A DNA stretch of 24,147 nt, taken from NCBI GenBank assembly GCA_964564785.1, contig CAZMCT010000055.1:1-24147 (forward strand), in the 5' to 3' direction. Every line of letters begins with the position of its first letter. The stretch's first letter is position 1. The stretch is from CAZMCT01 sp964564785 (GTDB lineage Bacteria > Planctomycetota > Phycisphaerae > UBA1845 > Fen-1342). A program made the position numbers and the translations under genes. The notes under the pieces were generated by a model. It worked only from the letters and a program-made list of their open reading frames with translations. It searched no databases and was not told where the DNA came from. This document shows positions 6,697 through 14,460 of the stretch, one piece after another.

Positions 6697-9486
6697 TCCG
6701 TCGTGAAGCCCAACCCTGAGACTTGTCCGCCCACCCACCCGAATGGGAACGCGGAATACTCCGCTTCGGCGGCGCCCGAGCTCGACAAACTGACGCCGGC
6801 CATGCGGCAGTACCGCGAGCAGAAGCAGCAGGTGCCGGATGCCATCCTGCTTTTCCGGATGGGCGACTTCTACGAGCTGTTCTACGAGGACGCCGAGCTC
6901 GGGGCCCGGGTGCTGGGCATCACGCTCACGAGCCGCGACGGCGGGCGGACTCCCCTGGCCGGAATCCCCCACCACGCACTGGAGGGATACCTCGCCCGGC
7001 TCGTGGCCGCGGGCTACAAAGTCGCGATCAGCGAACAGGTCGAGGATCCGCGGCAGGCCCGCGGCCTCGTCGACCGGGCACTGGTCCGCATCGTCACGCC
7101 CGGCACCCTCACGGACGAAGCGCTGCTCGAGCGCACCCGCAGCAACGTCCTGGCCGCCCTGGTGCTCGAAGCGGCCGAATCGGGGCTCGCGGTGCTCGAG
7201 CTGGCCAGCGGCCGGTTCGATGTGCTCTTGTGCCCCACGCGGGCGGGCGAGCCGCCCCGGCAGTTGCTCGAGGAGCTGACCCGCGCCGACCCGGCCGAGG
7301 TGCTGTTGCCCGAGCCTCAAGGTCCCGGCCGGCACGCGCTGGAGCCCGAGCTGCGTGCGCGCCTGAGGGCCGCGGTGACGTACCGCGGCGCGGCGGATTT
7401 CACCCCGGGCCGGGCGGCCCAGTTGCTGCGCGAACATTTTCAGACGGCGGGTCTGGAGGGTTTCGGCTTCGAACGCGTGGATGCGTCGCTTCAGGCCGCG
7501 GGCGGCCTGCTGGCGTACGTGCGCGAGACGCAGCGGGCGGCTGCCCTGCACATCCGGCCGCCGCGTCGGCAGAGCCCGGCCGACTGGATGGAGCTGGACT
7601 CGGTCACCCTGCGGTCGCTGGAAATCGAGCGGACGCTGCGGACGGGAGCCCGCGAGGGCTCGCTGCTGGCGGCGGTGGATCGCACCCGCAACCCGATGGG
7701 AGCGCGCCTGCTGCGGTTGTGGCTGTGCTACCCGCTGCGGGACCTGGCGGAGATTCGCCGACGACAGGGGGCGGTGGGTGTGTTGCGCGGCGATGGTCGG
7801 GCGCGGGCCGCGCTCCAGGAGCACCTGCACGCGATTGCGGACATCGAACGGGTGGTGGGCCGGCTGGGCGTGCAGCGGATCACACCGCGCGACGTACGGG
7901 CACTGGGCGACAGTCTGGCACGGCTCGCGCCCCTGCGTGGTGTGCTGCAACATGTGCACAACCCGGAGTGCGAGCGGCTGGCGGACCAGCTCGATGGGCT
8001 GGACGAACTGGCGGCGCGGTTGTGCGCGCAGCTCCGGCCGGAGGCGCCGCTGACGGTGCGCGAGGGCGGCATTTTCGCCGACGGCGTCCACCCCGAATTG
8101 GACCGCTTGCGGGCGATCAACCGCGACGGGCAGCAGTGGCTGGCCGAGTTCCAGCAGCGTGAGGCGCGCCGCACGGGGATCGGCTCGCTGAAGGTCGCGT
8201 ACAACAAGGTGTTCGGCTTCTACATCGAGGTCACCAACCCGCACCGCCACCGCGTGCCGCCGGACTACGTCCGCAAGCAGACGATGAAGAACGCGGAACG
8301 GTACATCACCGAGGAGCTCAAGCACCACGAGGCCGAGGCGCTCTCGGCGCAGACCCGTGCCTGCGATCTCGAGTACGAGCTCTTCGCGGAATTGCGGAGC
8401 GAGCTTGTGCGGCACATTCCCGCCCTCCAGCGGGCCGCGGCCGCCCTTGCGCGCCTCGACGTGCTGGCCGGCTGGGCCGAGCTCGCGGCCGAGCGGCGCT
8501 TTACCTGCCCCGAGTTCGTGGACCCGCCGCTGCTCGATATCCAGGCCGGCCGGCACCCCGTGCTCGAGCAGATGCTCGACGCGGGGTTTGTGGCAAATGA
8601 CACGCTGCTGGCAGCAAAGGGACCGAGGGATCAAGGGATCGAGGGATCGAGGGGATCGGCCGTGGACGAACCGCGCGCCCGCGCGCCCGCAAGCCCGCGA
8701 GCCCTTTCCCCCGATCCCTCGGTCCCTCGATCGCTCGCCCTCATCACCGGCCCCAACATGGCGGGAAAATCGACGTACATCCGCCAGGTCGCGCTGCTGA
8801 CGCTGCTGGCGCATGCCGGCTCGTGGGTGCCGGCCGAGCACATGCGGCTGGGGCTGGTCGACCGCATCTTCACCCGCGTCGGGGCGGCCGACGAACTCGC
8901 GCGGGGGCAGTCGACGTTCATGGTCGAGATGCTCGAGACCGCGAATATTCTGCACAACGCGACCCCGCGCTCGCTCGTGATCCTGGACGAGGTCGGCCGC
9001 GGCACGAGCACGTTCGACGGCGTGGCGCTGGCCTGGGCCATCACCGAGCACCTGGCCGCGCTCGGCTGCCGCACCCTGTTTGCGACGCACTACCACGAGC
9101 TCACCGAGCTGGCCGAGTTGCTCGACCCGGTGTTCAACCTGAACGTGGCGGTCCGCGAGTACGAGGACCAGGTCGTGTTTCTGCACAAGATCGTGCCGGG
9201 GGCGGCCGGGCGGAGCTACGGGCTGCACGTGGCCCGGCTGGCGGGCGTTCCCCCGCCGGTGCTCGAACGGGCGAACGCGGTGCTGAACGAGCTGGAGCGC
9301 ACGTTCGCGCGCGAGTCGCAGCGGCCGGTGCTGGCGGCGGTGCAGCGGCGACGGGTGCGGCAGTTGCGGCTGTTCGAGCCGCCGGAGGAGACGATCGTGC
9401 GGCAGCTTCGGGAGCTCGACGCCGTGCCGGAGGCGGCGCGGGCGCTGGAGCTGATTCAGGCGTGGCGGGCGCTGCTGGGGTCGTAG
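6694..9486 (+). CDS. mutS: DNA mismatch repair protein MutS
   Basis: Mismatch-recognition ATPase of 930 residues, longer than the usual 850-890. The mismatch-reading motif GDFYELF is at residues 57-63 (Phe59, Glu61). The connector, lever and clamp domains follow, with 'GSLKVAYNKVFGFYIEVTNPH' typical of the core. Walker A GPNMAGKST is at 686-694, Walker B ILDE has Asp765-Glu766, then STFDG, and 'FATHYHELTEL' with its dimer-interface His. The C-terminus ends in the helical dimerisation region. A 30-residue N-terminal extension precedes 'LTPAMRQY', where most MutS proteins begin about ten residues before this point. Residues 641-681 are an unusual Pro/Arg/Ser-rich insert encoded by a palindromic repeat immediately before Walker A. 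All catalytic motifs are intact, so the gene is probably functional. Confidence 0.95.
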   Translation: MSVVKPNPETCPPTHPNGNAEYSASAAPELDKLTPAMRQYREQKQQVPDAILLFRMGDFYELFYEDAELGARVLGITLTSRDGGRTPLAGIPHHALEGYLARLVAAGYKVAISEQVEDPRQARGLVDRALVRIVTPGTLTDEALLERTRSNVLAALVLEAAESGLAVLELASGRFDVLLCPTRAGEPPRQLLEELTRADPAEVLLPEPQGPGRHALEPELRARLRAAVTYRGAADFTPGRAAQLLREHFQTAGLEGFGFERVDASLQAAGGLLAYVRETQRAAALHIRPPRRQSPADWMELDSVTLRSLEIERTLRTGAREGSLLAAVDRTRNPMGARLLRLWLCYPLRDLAEIRRRQGAVGVLRGDGRARAALQEHLHAIADIERVVGRLGVQRITPRDVRALGDSLARLAPLRGVLQHVHNPECERLADQLDGLDELAARLCAQLRPEAPLTVREGGIFADGVHPELDRLRAINRDGQQWLAEFQQREARRTGIGSLKVAYNKVFGFYIEVTNPHRHRVPPDYVRKQTMKNAERYITEELKHHEAEALSAQTRACDLEYELFAELRSELVRHIPALQRAAAALARLDVLAGWAELAAERRFTCPEFVDPPLLDIQAGRHPVLEQMLDAGFVANDTLLAAKGPRDQGIEGSRGSAVDEPRARAPASPRALSPDPSVPRSLALITGPNMAGKSTYIRQVALLTLLAHAGSWVPAEHMRLGLVDRIFTRVGAADELARGQSTFMVEMLETANILHNATPRSLVILDEVGRGTSTFDGVALAWAITEHLAALGCRTLFATHYHELTELAELLDPVFNLNVAVREYEDQVVFLHKIVPGAAGRSYGLHVARLAGVPPPVLERANAVLNELERTFARESQRPVLAAVQRRRVRQLRLFEPPEETIVRQLRELDAVPEAARALELIQAWRALLGS
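8616..8738. repeat. Palindromic repeat inserted in frame within mutS
   Basis: The left arm (about 8616-8659) consists of repeated GGGATCGAG units. The right arm (8711-8738) is its near-complement, CCGATCCCTCGGTCCCTCG. A spacer of about 50 bases rich in GCGCGCCC lies between them. The element keeps the reading frame and adds about 41 residues where E. coli MutS has a short loop. It is comparable in principle to the protein-coding palindromic elements of Rickettsia. Confidence 0.8.
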
Positions 9487-9584
9487 CAGCCCGTTGAATA
9501 CGGGGGCTGGCTCCGCGCGACCCGCCCATCCGGGTTGCGGCAACAGCCAGTCCCGCGGTGCCTGTTCCCTTTTTCAGCGGGCTG
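9487..9584. repeat. Palindromic dispersed repeat, copy 2 (GTGCCTGTCCCC family)
   Basis: Begins on the base after the mutS stop codon. Its ends are an inverted repeat (CAGCCCGTTGAA and TTCAGCGGGCTG, 11 of 12 pairing). Internal blocks GGCTGGCTCCGCG and CAGCCAGTCCCGCGG also pair. It shares blocks with 5400-5510. As RNA it would fold into one long hairpin and may act as the mutS 3' end. Confidence 0.65.
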
Positions 9585-9589
9585 GCAGG

Positions 9590-9610
9590 CCCCTGCCGCG
9601 CCGGCAGGGG
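9590..9610 (+). other. GC hairpin before the TrkH-like gene
   Basis: CCCCTGCC (9590-9597) and GGCAGGGG (9603-9610) form a perfect 8-bp stem with a 5-base loop, 11 bases ahead of the ribosome binding site of the next gene. It could be a terminator without a T tract or a 5' leader element. Confidence 0.4.
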
Positions 9611-9631
9611 CACCCGAGCGGGAGGATGCGC

Positions 9632-10954
9632 GTGAACGTCGTACGGAACCCGGCGCTGTGGCTGCCGGTCGCCCTGGCGGTGCTCACACTCGCGGGCGTG
9701 GCGCTGCTGCGGCAGGATGCCGTCGTCCACCTTTCCGAGCGCGATCGCAGCGCGTATGACGACGTGAACCCCTGGCGCTGGACGTTTGACGCGCTCAGCG
9801 CGACCTGCGGCACAGGGCTGCTGCTGTTCGACCTGCGCGAGGAGTACACGCCGTTGGGGCGCGGGGTGCTGGCTACACTGGGGCTGGCGGGGGCGGTGCT
9901 ATACCTGCTCGCGGCCCGGCAGATGCTCGAGCGACTCTGGCCGGGCAGCGGGCTGCCGCGCGGCCGGACGATCCTGCTGTCGTTTCTGGCCGTTCAGGCA
10001 CTCGCCATCCCGGTCGCGGCGGTGGCGCTGCGACTGTGCGCCGCACCGCAGCCGTTGGCGGATACCGCCGCCGGAACCATCTCCGCGTTTGCCTCGCTGG
10101 GTTGGGTCCCGAGCCCTCCCGGAGACGCGGGGCTGCGCGTGTACGCGGCTGTCGCGTTCGTCAGTGCGCTGGGCTGGCCGGGGTGGCTGGCGTGGCGCGG
10201 GCGCAGCGGCCGCGGCGCGCTGCTGATCGGCGCGACGAGCTATATCGGGTTTCTGGCGGCGTGTGCGCTGCTGATCGCGGCGCTCGAGGTGCCGCGCGGG
10301 GGAGCGCAGCACCGGGCCCGCGCGGATCAGGTGGATACCCGTTTCGCAGCCCGCGCCGGGCGGGCGGCGGTGCAGGTCGCGGCGGCGGCGGGGGCCGGCC
10401 TGCCGACCGAGCAGATTGCCGACCGCGGCGTGAGCGAGGGCACCAAGCTGATCGTCGCGGCCGTCGTGCTGGTGGGCGGGCTGGGCGGTTCACCGGGCGG
10501 GGGCGTGAAGTGGTTCGTGCTGCTCTGGGGGCTGGCGGCGGTGGTGGGGACGCGCAAGTCCTGCGCGTCGGCCGAGCGCACCCGCCGCGGGGTTCTGGCC
10601 GGCACGCTGTCGGCGGGCCTGCTCTTCGCGTGGACGGGGATCATCGCGCTCGGGCTGCTGTTGATCGAGGCGCAGGTCGGCTCGCGTTTCCAGTCGCCGC
10701 CGACGCTGGCGGACGCGCTGCTCGACGCGGCGTCGGCCGTCGGGGGGGCGGGCCTGACGAGCGGCCTGGTGCCCACCCTCACCGCCCCGACGCTCTCCAG
10801 CGGCATCCGGTTGAGCGTCGATCTGTATCAGTACGGCCTGGGCTGGCTGCTGCTGGCGATGTTCGTCGGCCGGCTGCTGCCGATCTGGGCGCTGGCCCGG
10901 GCGGCCGCGGTCCGTCCGCGTGAAGACGCGGGCGGCTGGCCGCCGGTGCCATAA
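9632..10954 (+). CDS. TrkH/KtrB-like potassium transporter homologue
   Basis: Integral membrane protein of 440 residues related to the superfamily of K+ transporters. The four pore loops can be recognised: SATCGTGLL (56-64), ISAFASLGWVP (150-160), QVAAAAGAGLPTE (248-260) and SAVGGAGLTSG (368-378). 'VGGLGGSPGGGVKW' and the C-terminal 'LAMFVGRLLPIWAL' are family signatures. One glycine remains in each loop, but surrounding residues are degenerate and there are fewer membrane segments than in full TrkH. GGGAGG directly abuts an ATG at 9626 but lies six bases before the in-frame GTG at 9632, so GTG is preferred. No TrkA/KtrA regulatory subunit is adjacent. Family membership is likely; transport activity is unproven. 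Confidence 0.7.
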   Translation: MNVVRNPALWLPVALAVLTLAGVALLRQDAVVHLSERDRSAYDDVNPWRWTFDALSATCGTGLLLFDLREEYTPLGRGVLATLGLAGAVLYLLAARQMLERLWPGSGLPRGRTILLSFLAVQALAIPVAAVALRLCAAPQPLADTAAGTISAFASLGWVPSPPGDAGLRVYAAVAFVSALGWPGWLAWRGRSGRGALLIGATSYIGFLAACALLIAALEVPRGGAQHRARADQVDTRFAARAGRAAVQVAAAAGAGLPTEQIADRGVSEGTKLIVAAVVLVGGLGGSPGGGVKWFVLLWGLAAVVGTRKSCASAERTRRGVLAGTLSAGLLFAWTGIIALGLLLIEAQVGSRFQSPPTLADALLDAASAVGGAGLTSGLVPTLTAPTLSSGIRLSVDLYQYGLGWLLLAMFVGRLLPIWALARAAAVRPREDAGGWPPVP

Positions 10955-11340
10955 GGAGAACCTCACGGAGCCAGAGACACGCAGAAGGGAGGCAAGTGGC
11001 GAGTTGCGAGTAGCGAAGGGCGAGTGGCGCGGAGCGAAGGGCGAGTGGCGAGCAGTGAATGCCGAGTTGCGCGAAGCGCACCCGGGTGTCATTCCCAGGA
11101 GCGCAGCGCCGGGGAATCCGGCCACGGACGCAGGCACGCCCAACAGCGCGAACGCACCTCATCCGGAGCCAGATTCCTCGTCGGTCGCCAGGGCGACCTC
11201 CTCGGAATGACCGCGCCCTCCGCTCCTCAGAACGACGACGCTGTCCGCTCGTCGGAATGACGAGCTCCCACTCTGCCCGGCTCTTCTTCTCTGTCCTCTG
11301 GGTCGCTGTGCCGCTGTGTCTCTGTGGTGATCCGTTTCGG
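10955..11340. repeat. Composite repeat block between the TrkH-like gene and neuA
   Basis: No gene is supported. The ends are imperfect inverted copies of a CACAGAGACACAG-type sequence (about 10958-10985 and 11295-11335). Inside are irregular tandem units of GGGCGAGTGGCG (about 10994-11075) and then a palindromic element (11088-11261). I saw no -35/-10 pair for neuABC in this block. Confidence 0.6.
11088..11261. repeat. GTCATTCC...GGAATGAC palindromic element, copy 1
   Basis: The left arm starts GTCATTCCCAGGAGCGCAGC and reads on to GGGGAATCCGG. The right arm contains GATTCCTCGTCGG and ends CTCGGAATGAC at 11211. Two further right-arm fragments follow (CTCAGAACGAC and CGTCGGAATGAC). The same design recurs at 16938-17143 and, degraded, at 14224-14348. 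Confidence 0.7.
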
Positions 11341-11348
11341 GAGCCAGG

Positions 11349-12005
11349 ATGCGCACCATCGGGATCATTCCCGCGCGAGCCGGGTCGAAGCGTCTGCCGG
11401 GCAAGAACCTGGCCGACTTGCGTGGCCGGCCGCTGATCTCCTACACGTGCGAGGCGGCGCTGCGCTGCGGCGTGCTCGACGCGGTGTACGTCAACACGGA
11501 CTGCCCCCGCATCGCGGCTGTGGCGACGGAGTACGGGGTACCGTGCCCGGTGCTGCGGCCGCAGCATCTGGCCACGGACGAGAGCCCGACCCGCGACTCG
11601 AACGTGTTCCTGCTCGAGTACCTGGCCGGCCGGGGCGAGCGGTACGACGCGCTGGTGGTGCTTCAGCCGACCTCGCCGCTGCGGACGGCCGAGGACATCC
11701 GGGCGGGGCTGGCGTTGTTCGTGGAGCAGGCGCCGTGCGCGGTGATCGGGGTCGTCCCGCTGGTGCCGCGCTCGTGGCTGGGCAGCGTCGGACGCGACGG
11801 CCAGTTCACGCGTTGGACGGGAGAGGAGCGGGCGTATCGCATCAATGGAGCGCTGTATTTGCACCGGCTGGCGGATTACCTGCCGGACCGTCCGCCGGCC
11901 CGCACGGTGGCGTACGTGATGCCGCCCGAGCGAAGCGTTGACATTGATCGTCGCAGCGACCTGGAATACGCCGAGTTCCTGCTCGGTCAAGGAGTCCCGG
12001 CATGA
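11349..12005 (+). CDS. neuA: CMP-nonulosonic (sialic-acid-like) acid cytidylyltransferase
   Basis: Activates a nine-carbon nonulosonic acid with CTP for transfer to surface glycans. It has 218 residues, close to family length. The nucleotide-binding signature PARAGSKRLPGKN is at residues 8-20, followed by 'ISYTCEAAL', 'VNTDCPRIAAVA', 'LVVLQPTSPLRTAEDI' and 'YRINGALYLHR'. The C-terminal SVDIDRRSDLEYAEFLL is typical of the NeuA/PseF group. GGGAG lies five bases before the ATG. The stop overlaps the start of the next gene as ATGA, indicating translational coupling in a neuABC operon. The sugar could be N-acetylneuraminic or legionaminic acid; sequence alone does not decide. Confidence 0.9.
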   Translation: MRTIGIIPARAGSKRLPGKNLADLRGRPLISYTCEAALRCGVLDAVYVNTDCPRIAAVATEYGVPCPVLRPQHLATDESPTRDSNVFLLEYLAGRGERYDALVVLQPTSPLRTAEDIRAGLALFVEQAPCAVIGVVPLVPRSWLGSVGRDGQFTRWTGEERAYRINGALYLHRLADYLPDRPPARTVAYVMPPERSVDIDRRSDLEYAEFLLGQGVPA

Positions 12006-13066
12006 GCCCCGGCCTCTCGTCCCCGATGGTGCGCTTCGGGCAGCGCTGGATCGGCCACCAGCAGCGGGTGCTGATCATCGCCGAGGCGGGTGTGAACCAC
12101 GACGGCGATGTGTACCAGGGTCTGCGCCTGATCGACGCCGCCGCCCAGGCCGGCGCGGACGTGGTGAAGTTCCAGATGTTTCGGGCCGCGGACCTGGTGA
12201 GCGCCGGAGCCCCGAGCGCGGCGTATCAACAGCGGCGCGGGGCCGGTTCGCAGCGCGACCTCTTGGCCCGGCTCGAGCTGTCCGAGGACGCGTTCGCCGC
12301 GCTCGCCGAGCACTGCCGGGCGCGGGGCGTTGCCTTCCTGGCCACCCCGTTCAGCCCGTCCGACGTCGACCGGCTGGTGAAACTCGGCGTGCCGGCGCTG
12401 AAGATCGCCTCGCCCGACCTGACCAACGTGCCACTGCTGCGCCGGGCCGCGGCGACCGGCCTGCCGCTGATCGTCTCCACCGGAGCCGCCACCGCGGACG
12501 AGATCCGCCGCAGCGTCGAGCGACTGCACGGCTGGGGGCTGGGCGGGCGTCTGGTCCTGCTGCACTGCGTCAGCGGCTACCCCGCGCCGCGCGAGACGGC
12601 CAATCTGCGGGCCATCGCGGCCCTCCGCGAGCTGGCCGGCGTCCCCTGCGGGTTTTCCGACCACACGGAGTCGACCGCGATCGGCGGCTGGGCCGTCGCG
12701 GCCGGCGCGTGCGTGCTCGAGAAGCACTTCACGCTCGACCGCACGGCCCGCGGCCCGGACCACGCCATGTCGCTCAATCCCCGCCAACTGGCGGTCTACA
12801 TCGCGGCCGCCCGGGCGGCCGAGTCGACCCTGGGAACCGGAGTGCTCGGCCTGACCGAGGTCGAGCACGACGTCCGGGCCGTGGCACGCCAGAGCGTCGT
12901 GGCCGCGGTCGCCATCCCGGCCGGGACCGCCGTGACCCCGGCGATGCTCACGGTCAAGCGCCCCGGCGGCGGCATTTCGCCCGAGGAAATCGAGCGTCTG
13001 CCCGGCCGGCGGGTCCGGAGCGACATTGCGGCGGACACGGTGCTGACGTGGGACCTGTTTGAATGA
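12002..13066 (+). CDS. neuB: N-acetylneuraminate-type (nonulosonic acid) synthase
   Basis: Condenses phosphoenolpyruvate with an N-acetyl-hexosamine (ManNAc or a related 6-deoxy sugar) to make a nonulosonic acid. The 354 residues form a TIM-barrel synthase domain plus a C-terminal SAF (antifreeze-like) domain. Seen motifs are EAGVNHDG at 28-35, AGADVVKFQMF ending at residue 60, 'FLATPFSPSDVDRL', 'LKIASPDLTNVPLL', 'LHCVSGYPAP', 'GFSDHTEST' and 'VLEKHFTLDRTARGPDHAMSL'. The SAF part begins near residue 296 ('RQSVVAAVAIPAGT'). It overlaps neuA and neuC by four bases each (ATGA). The first step of specificity lies in neuC. Confidence 0.93.
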   Translation: MSPGLSSPMVRFGQRWIGHQQRVLIIAEAGVNHDGDVYQGLRLIDAAAQAGADVVKFQMFRAADLVSAGAPSAAYQQRRGAGSQRDLLARLELSEDAFAALAEHCRARGVAFLATPFSPSDVDRLVKLGVPALKIASPDLTNVPLLRRAAATGLPLIVSTGAATADEIRRSVERLHGWGLGGRLVLLHCVSGYPAPRETANLRAIAALRELAGVPCGFSDHTESTAIGGWAVAAGACVLEKHFTLDRTARGPDHAMSLNPRQLAVYIAAARAAESTLGTGVLGLTEVEHDVRAVARQSVVAAVAIPAGTAVTPAMLTVKRPGGGISPEEIERLPGRRVRSDIAADTVLTWDLFE

Positions 13067-14202
13067 AGCGGCGGATCGCGGTCGTGACCGGGACGCGGGC
13101 CGAATACGGCCTGCTCACGTCGACGCTGCACGCCATCGCGGCCCACCCGCGGCTCGAGCTGCGTGTGATCGTCACCGGCATCCATCTGCTGCCGCGGTTC
13201 GGGCGGACGGTGCGCGAGATCGCGCGTGACGGCTGGCCGATCGCGGCGCGCGTGCCGATGCAGCGCGGCGACGATGACCCGCTCGATCAGGCCGTGGGGC
13301 TCGGCCGTGGAGTCATCGGCATCACCCGCGCGTTGGAACGCTGCGGGGCCGACGTGGTGCTCGTGCTGGGCGACCGGATTGAGGCCCTGGCCGGGGCGCT
13401 GGCGGGGGTGACGACGGGGCGGGTCGTGGCGCAAGTGCACGCGGGGGACGTGGCCCAGGGGGATTTCGACGATTCGCTACGGCACGCGATCACCAAGCTG
13501 GCGCACCTGCACCTCGCGGCGACGCGCGAGGCCGCCCGGCGGGTGGTTCGCATGGGCGAGGACCCGCGGCACGTGCACGTGGTCGGGGCTCCGGGGCTCG
13601 ATCGGCTGCGCGAGCTGCTGACCGAACGAACACGACGACGGGGTCCGTCACGATCGGACGCGGCGCCGTACGCACTGGTTGTCTATCACGCGTGGGGGCG
13701 CGCGGCGGTCGTCGAGCAGCGCACCATGTCCGCGGTGCTGGACGCGGCCCGCGCTGCCGGCCTGCGGCGCGTGATTCTCTACCCCAACACGGATCGGGGA
13801 CACACGGGCGTGCTGCGGGCCATCGCGCGACACGTCCGCACCGCGCGGCCGGGCGAGGTCGAGGTGGCCCGCTCGCTGCCACGCGACGAGTACTTGCGCC
13901 GGCTGCTGGAGGCCCGCGTGCTGATCGGCAACTCCTCCAGCGGGATCATCGAGGCCCCGCTGGCGGGCGTGCCGGTGGTGGACGTGGGCGGCCGTCAGGC
14001 GGGGCGAACCCCGGGCGGGCCGGCCGTGCTGCATTGCGGTGAAACGCCCGGCGCGATCCGCGCCGCGCTGCGCCGCGCGCTGGCGCTGCGTCTGCGGCGA
14101 GGCGGGCGCAACATGTACGGCGACGGGCACACGGGCGCACGCATCGCGCGGCGGCTGGCGGCGGCGAAACTGCCGGACGCCCGGAAGCGGATCGCGTATT
14201 GA
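13063..14202 (+). CDS. neuC: Hydrolysing UDP-GlcNAc 2-epimerase, NeuC type
   Basis: Hydrolysing 2-epimerase releasing ManNAc (or the legionaminic precursor) from an NDP-sugar and feeding NeuB. It has 379 residues with two Rossmann-like domains. Seen motifs are GTRAEYGLL at 10-18, 'VTGIHLLPRFGRT', 'VLGDRIEALA', 'HAGDVAQGDFDDSLRHAI' (His126 to Ile143), 'GAPGLDRL', 'VLIGNSSSGIIEAPLAGVPVVDVGGRQAGR' and a C-terminal 'NMYGDGHTGARIA'. The Asn-Ser-Ser-Ser-Gly nucleotide loop is intact. The run 'TERTRRRGPSRSD' in the interdomain linker is a low-complexity insert. As last gene of the ATGA-coupled cassette it is followed by repeat DNA, with no glycosyltransferase or transporter adjacent. Confidence 0.92.
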   Translation: MKRRIAVVTGTRAEYGLLTSTLHAIAAHPRLELRVIVTGIHLLPRFGRTVREIARDGWPIAARVPMQRGDDDPLDQAVGLGRGVIGITRALERCGADVVLVLGDRIEALAGALAGVTTGRVVAQVHAGDVAQGDFDDSLRHAITKLAHLHLAATREAARRVVRMGEDPRHVHVVGAPGLDRLRELLTERTRRRGPSRSDAAPYALVVYHAWGRAAVVEQRTMSAVLDAARAAGLRRVILYPNTDRGHTGVLRAIARHVRTARPGEVEVARSLPRDEYLRRLLEARVLIGNSSSGIIEAPLAGVPVVDVGGRQAGRTPGGPAVLHCGETPGAIRAALRRALALRLRRGGRNMYGDGHTGARIARRLAAAKLPDARKRIAY

Positions 14203-14223
14203 GCGCGGTGGCCGTGTCCGCCT

Positions 14224-14348
14224 GTCATTCCAAGGGGCTCACTGACCAGAAATCGGGCTGCGGACGCGGGGCTTTGCGATTCGTCGTGGGTCGGCCGCGC
14301 CGCAGCCAGCCTCCTCCTCGTCGCCGCCGCGATCTCCTCGGGAGGACA
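14224..14348. repeat. Degraded GTCATTCC palindromic element, copy 2
   Basis: GTCATTCCAAGG at the left and GATCTCCTCGGGAGGAC at the right resemble the ends of the elements at 11088 and 16938, but the centre has diverged. It fills the gap between neuC and the next gene's promoter. Confidence 0.4.
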
Positions 14349-14397
14349 GCAGCGAGCGGGCCGCGCCACATTCGCGCGGACGCCCGCGGACGTCCTG

Positions 14398-14426
14398 TTC
14401 GTAACCGTCATGTGCCCGGCTATAAT
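14398..14426 (+). promoter_or_regulatory. Promoter with perfect -10 (TATAAT) for the iron-sulfur protein gene
   Basis: TATAAT at 14421-14426 is preceded, after 17 bases, by TTCGTA (14398-14403), a weak -35. The transcript would carry a leader of about 28-29 bases containing AAAGGTGG just before the ATG at 14461. Confidence 0.55.
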
Positions 14427-14460
14427 GCCCAGCCCGATCATCCAGCACGAAAGGTGGCGC

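Noticed and set aside
6547..9543. 998-codon minus-strand open frame opposite mutS
   Set aside because: Arg/Gln/His-rich translation without motifs; mutS on the plus strand has every family signature.
10994..11075. GGGCGAGTGGCG units considered as a CRISPR-like array
   Set aside because: Units are irregular, abut each other and have no unique spacers of constant length.
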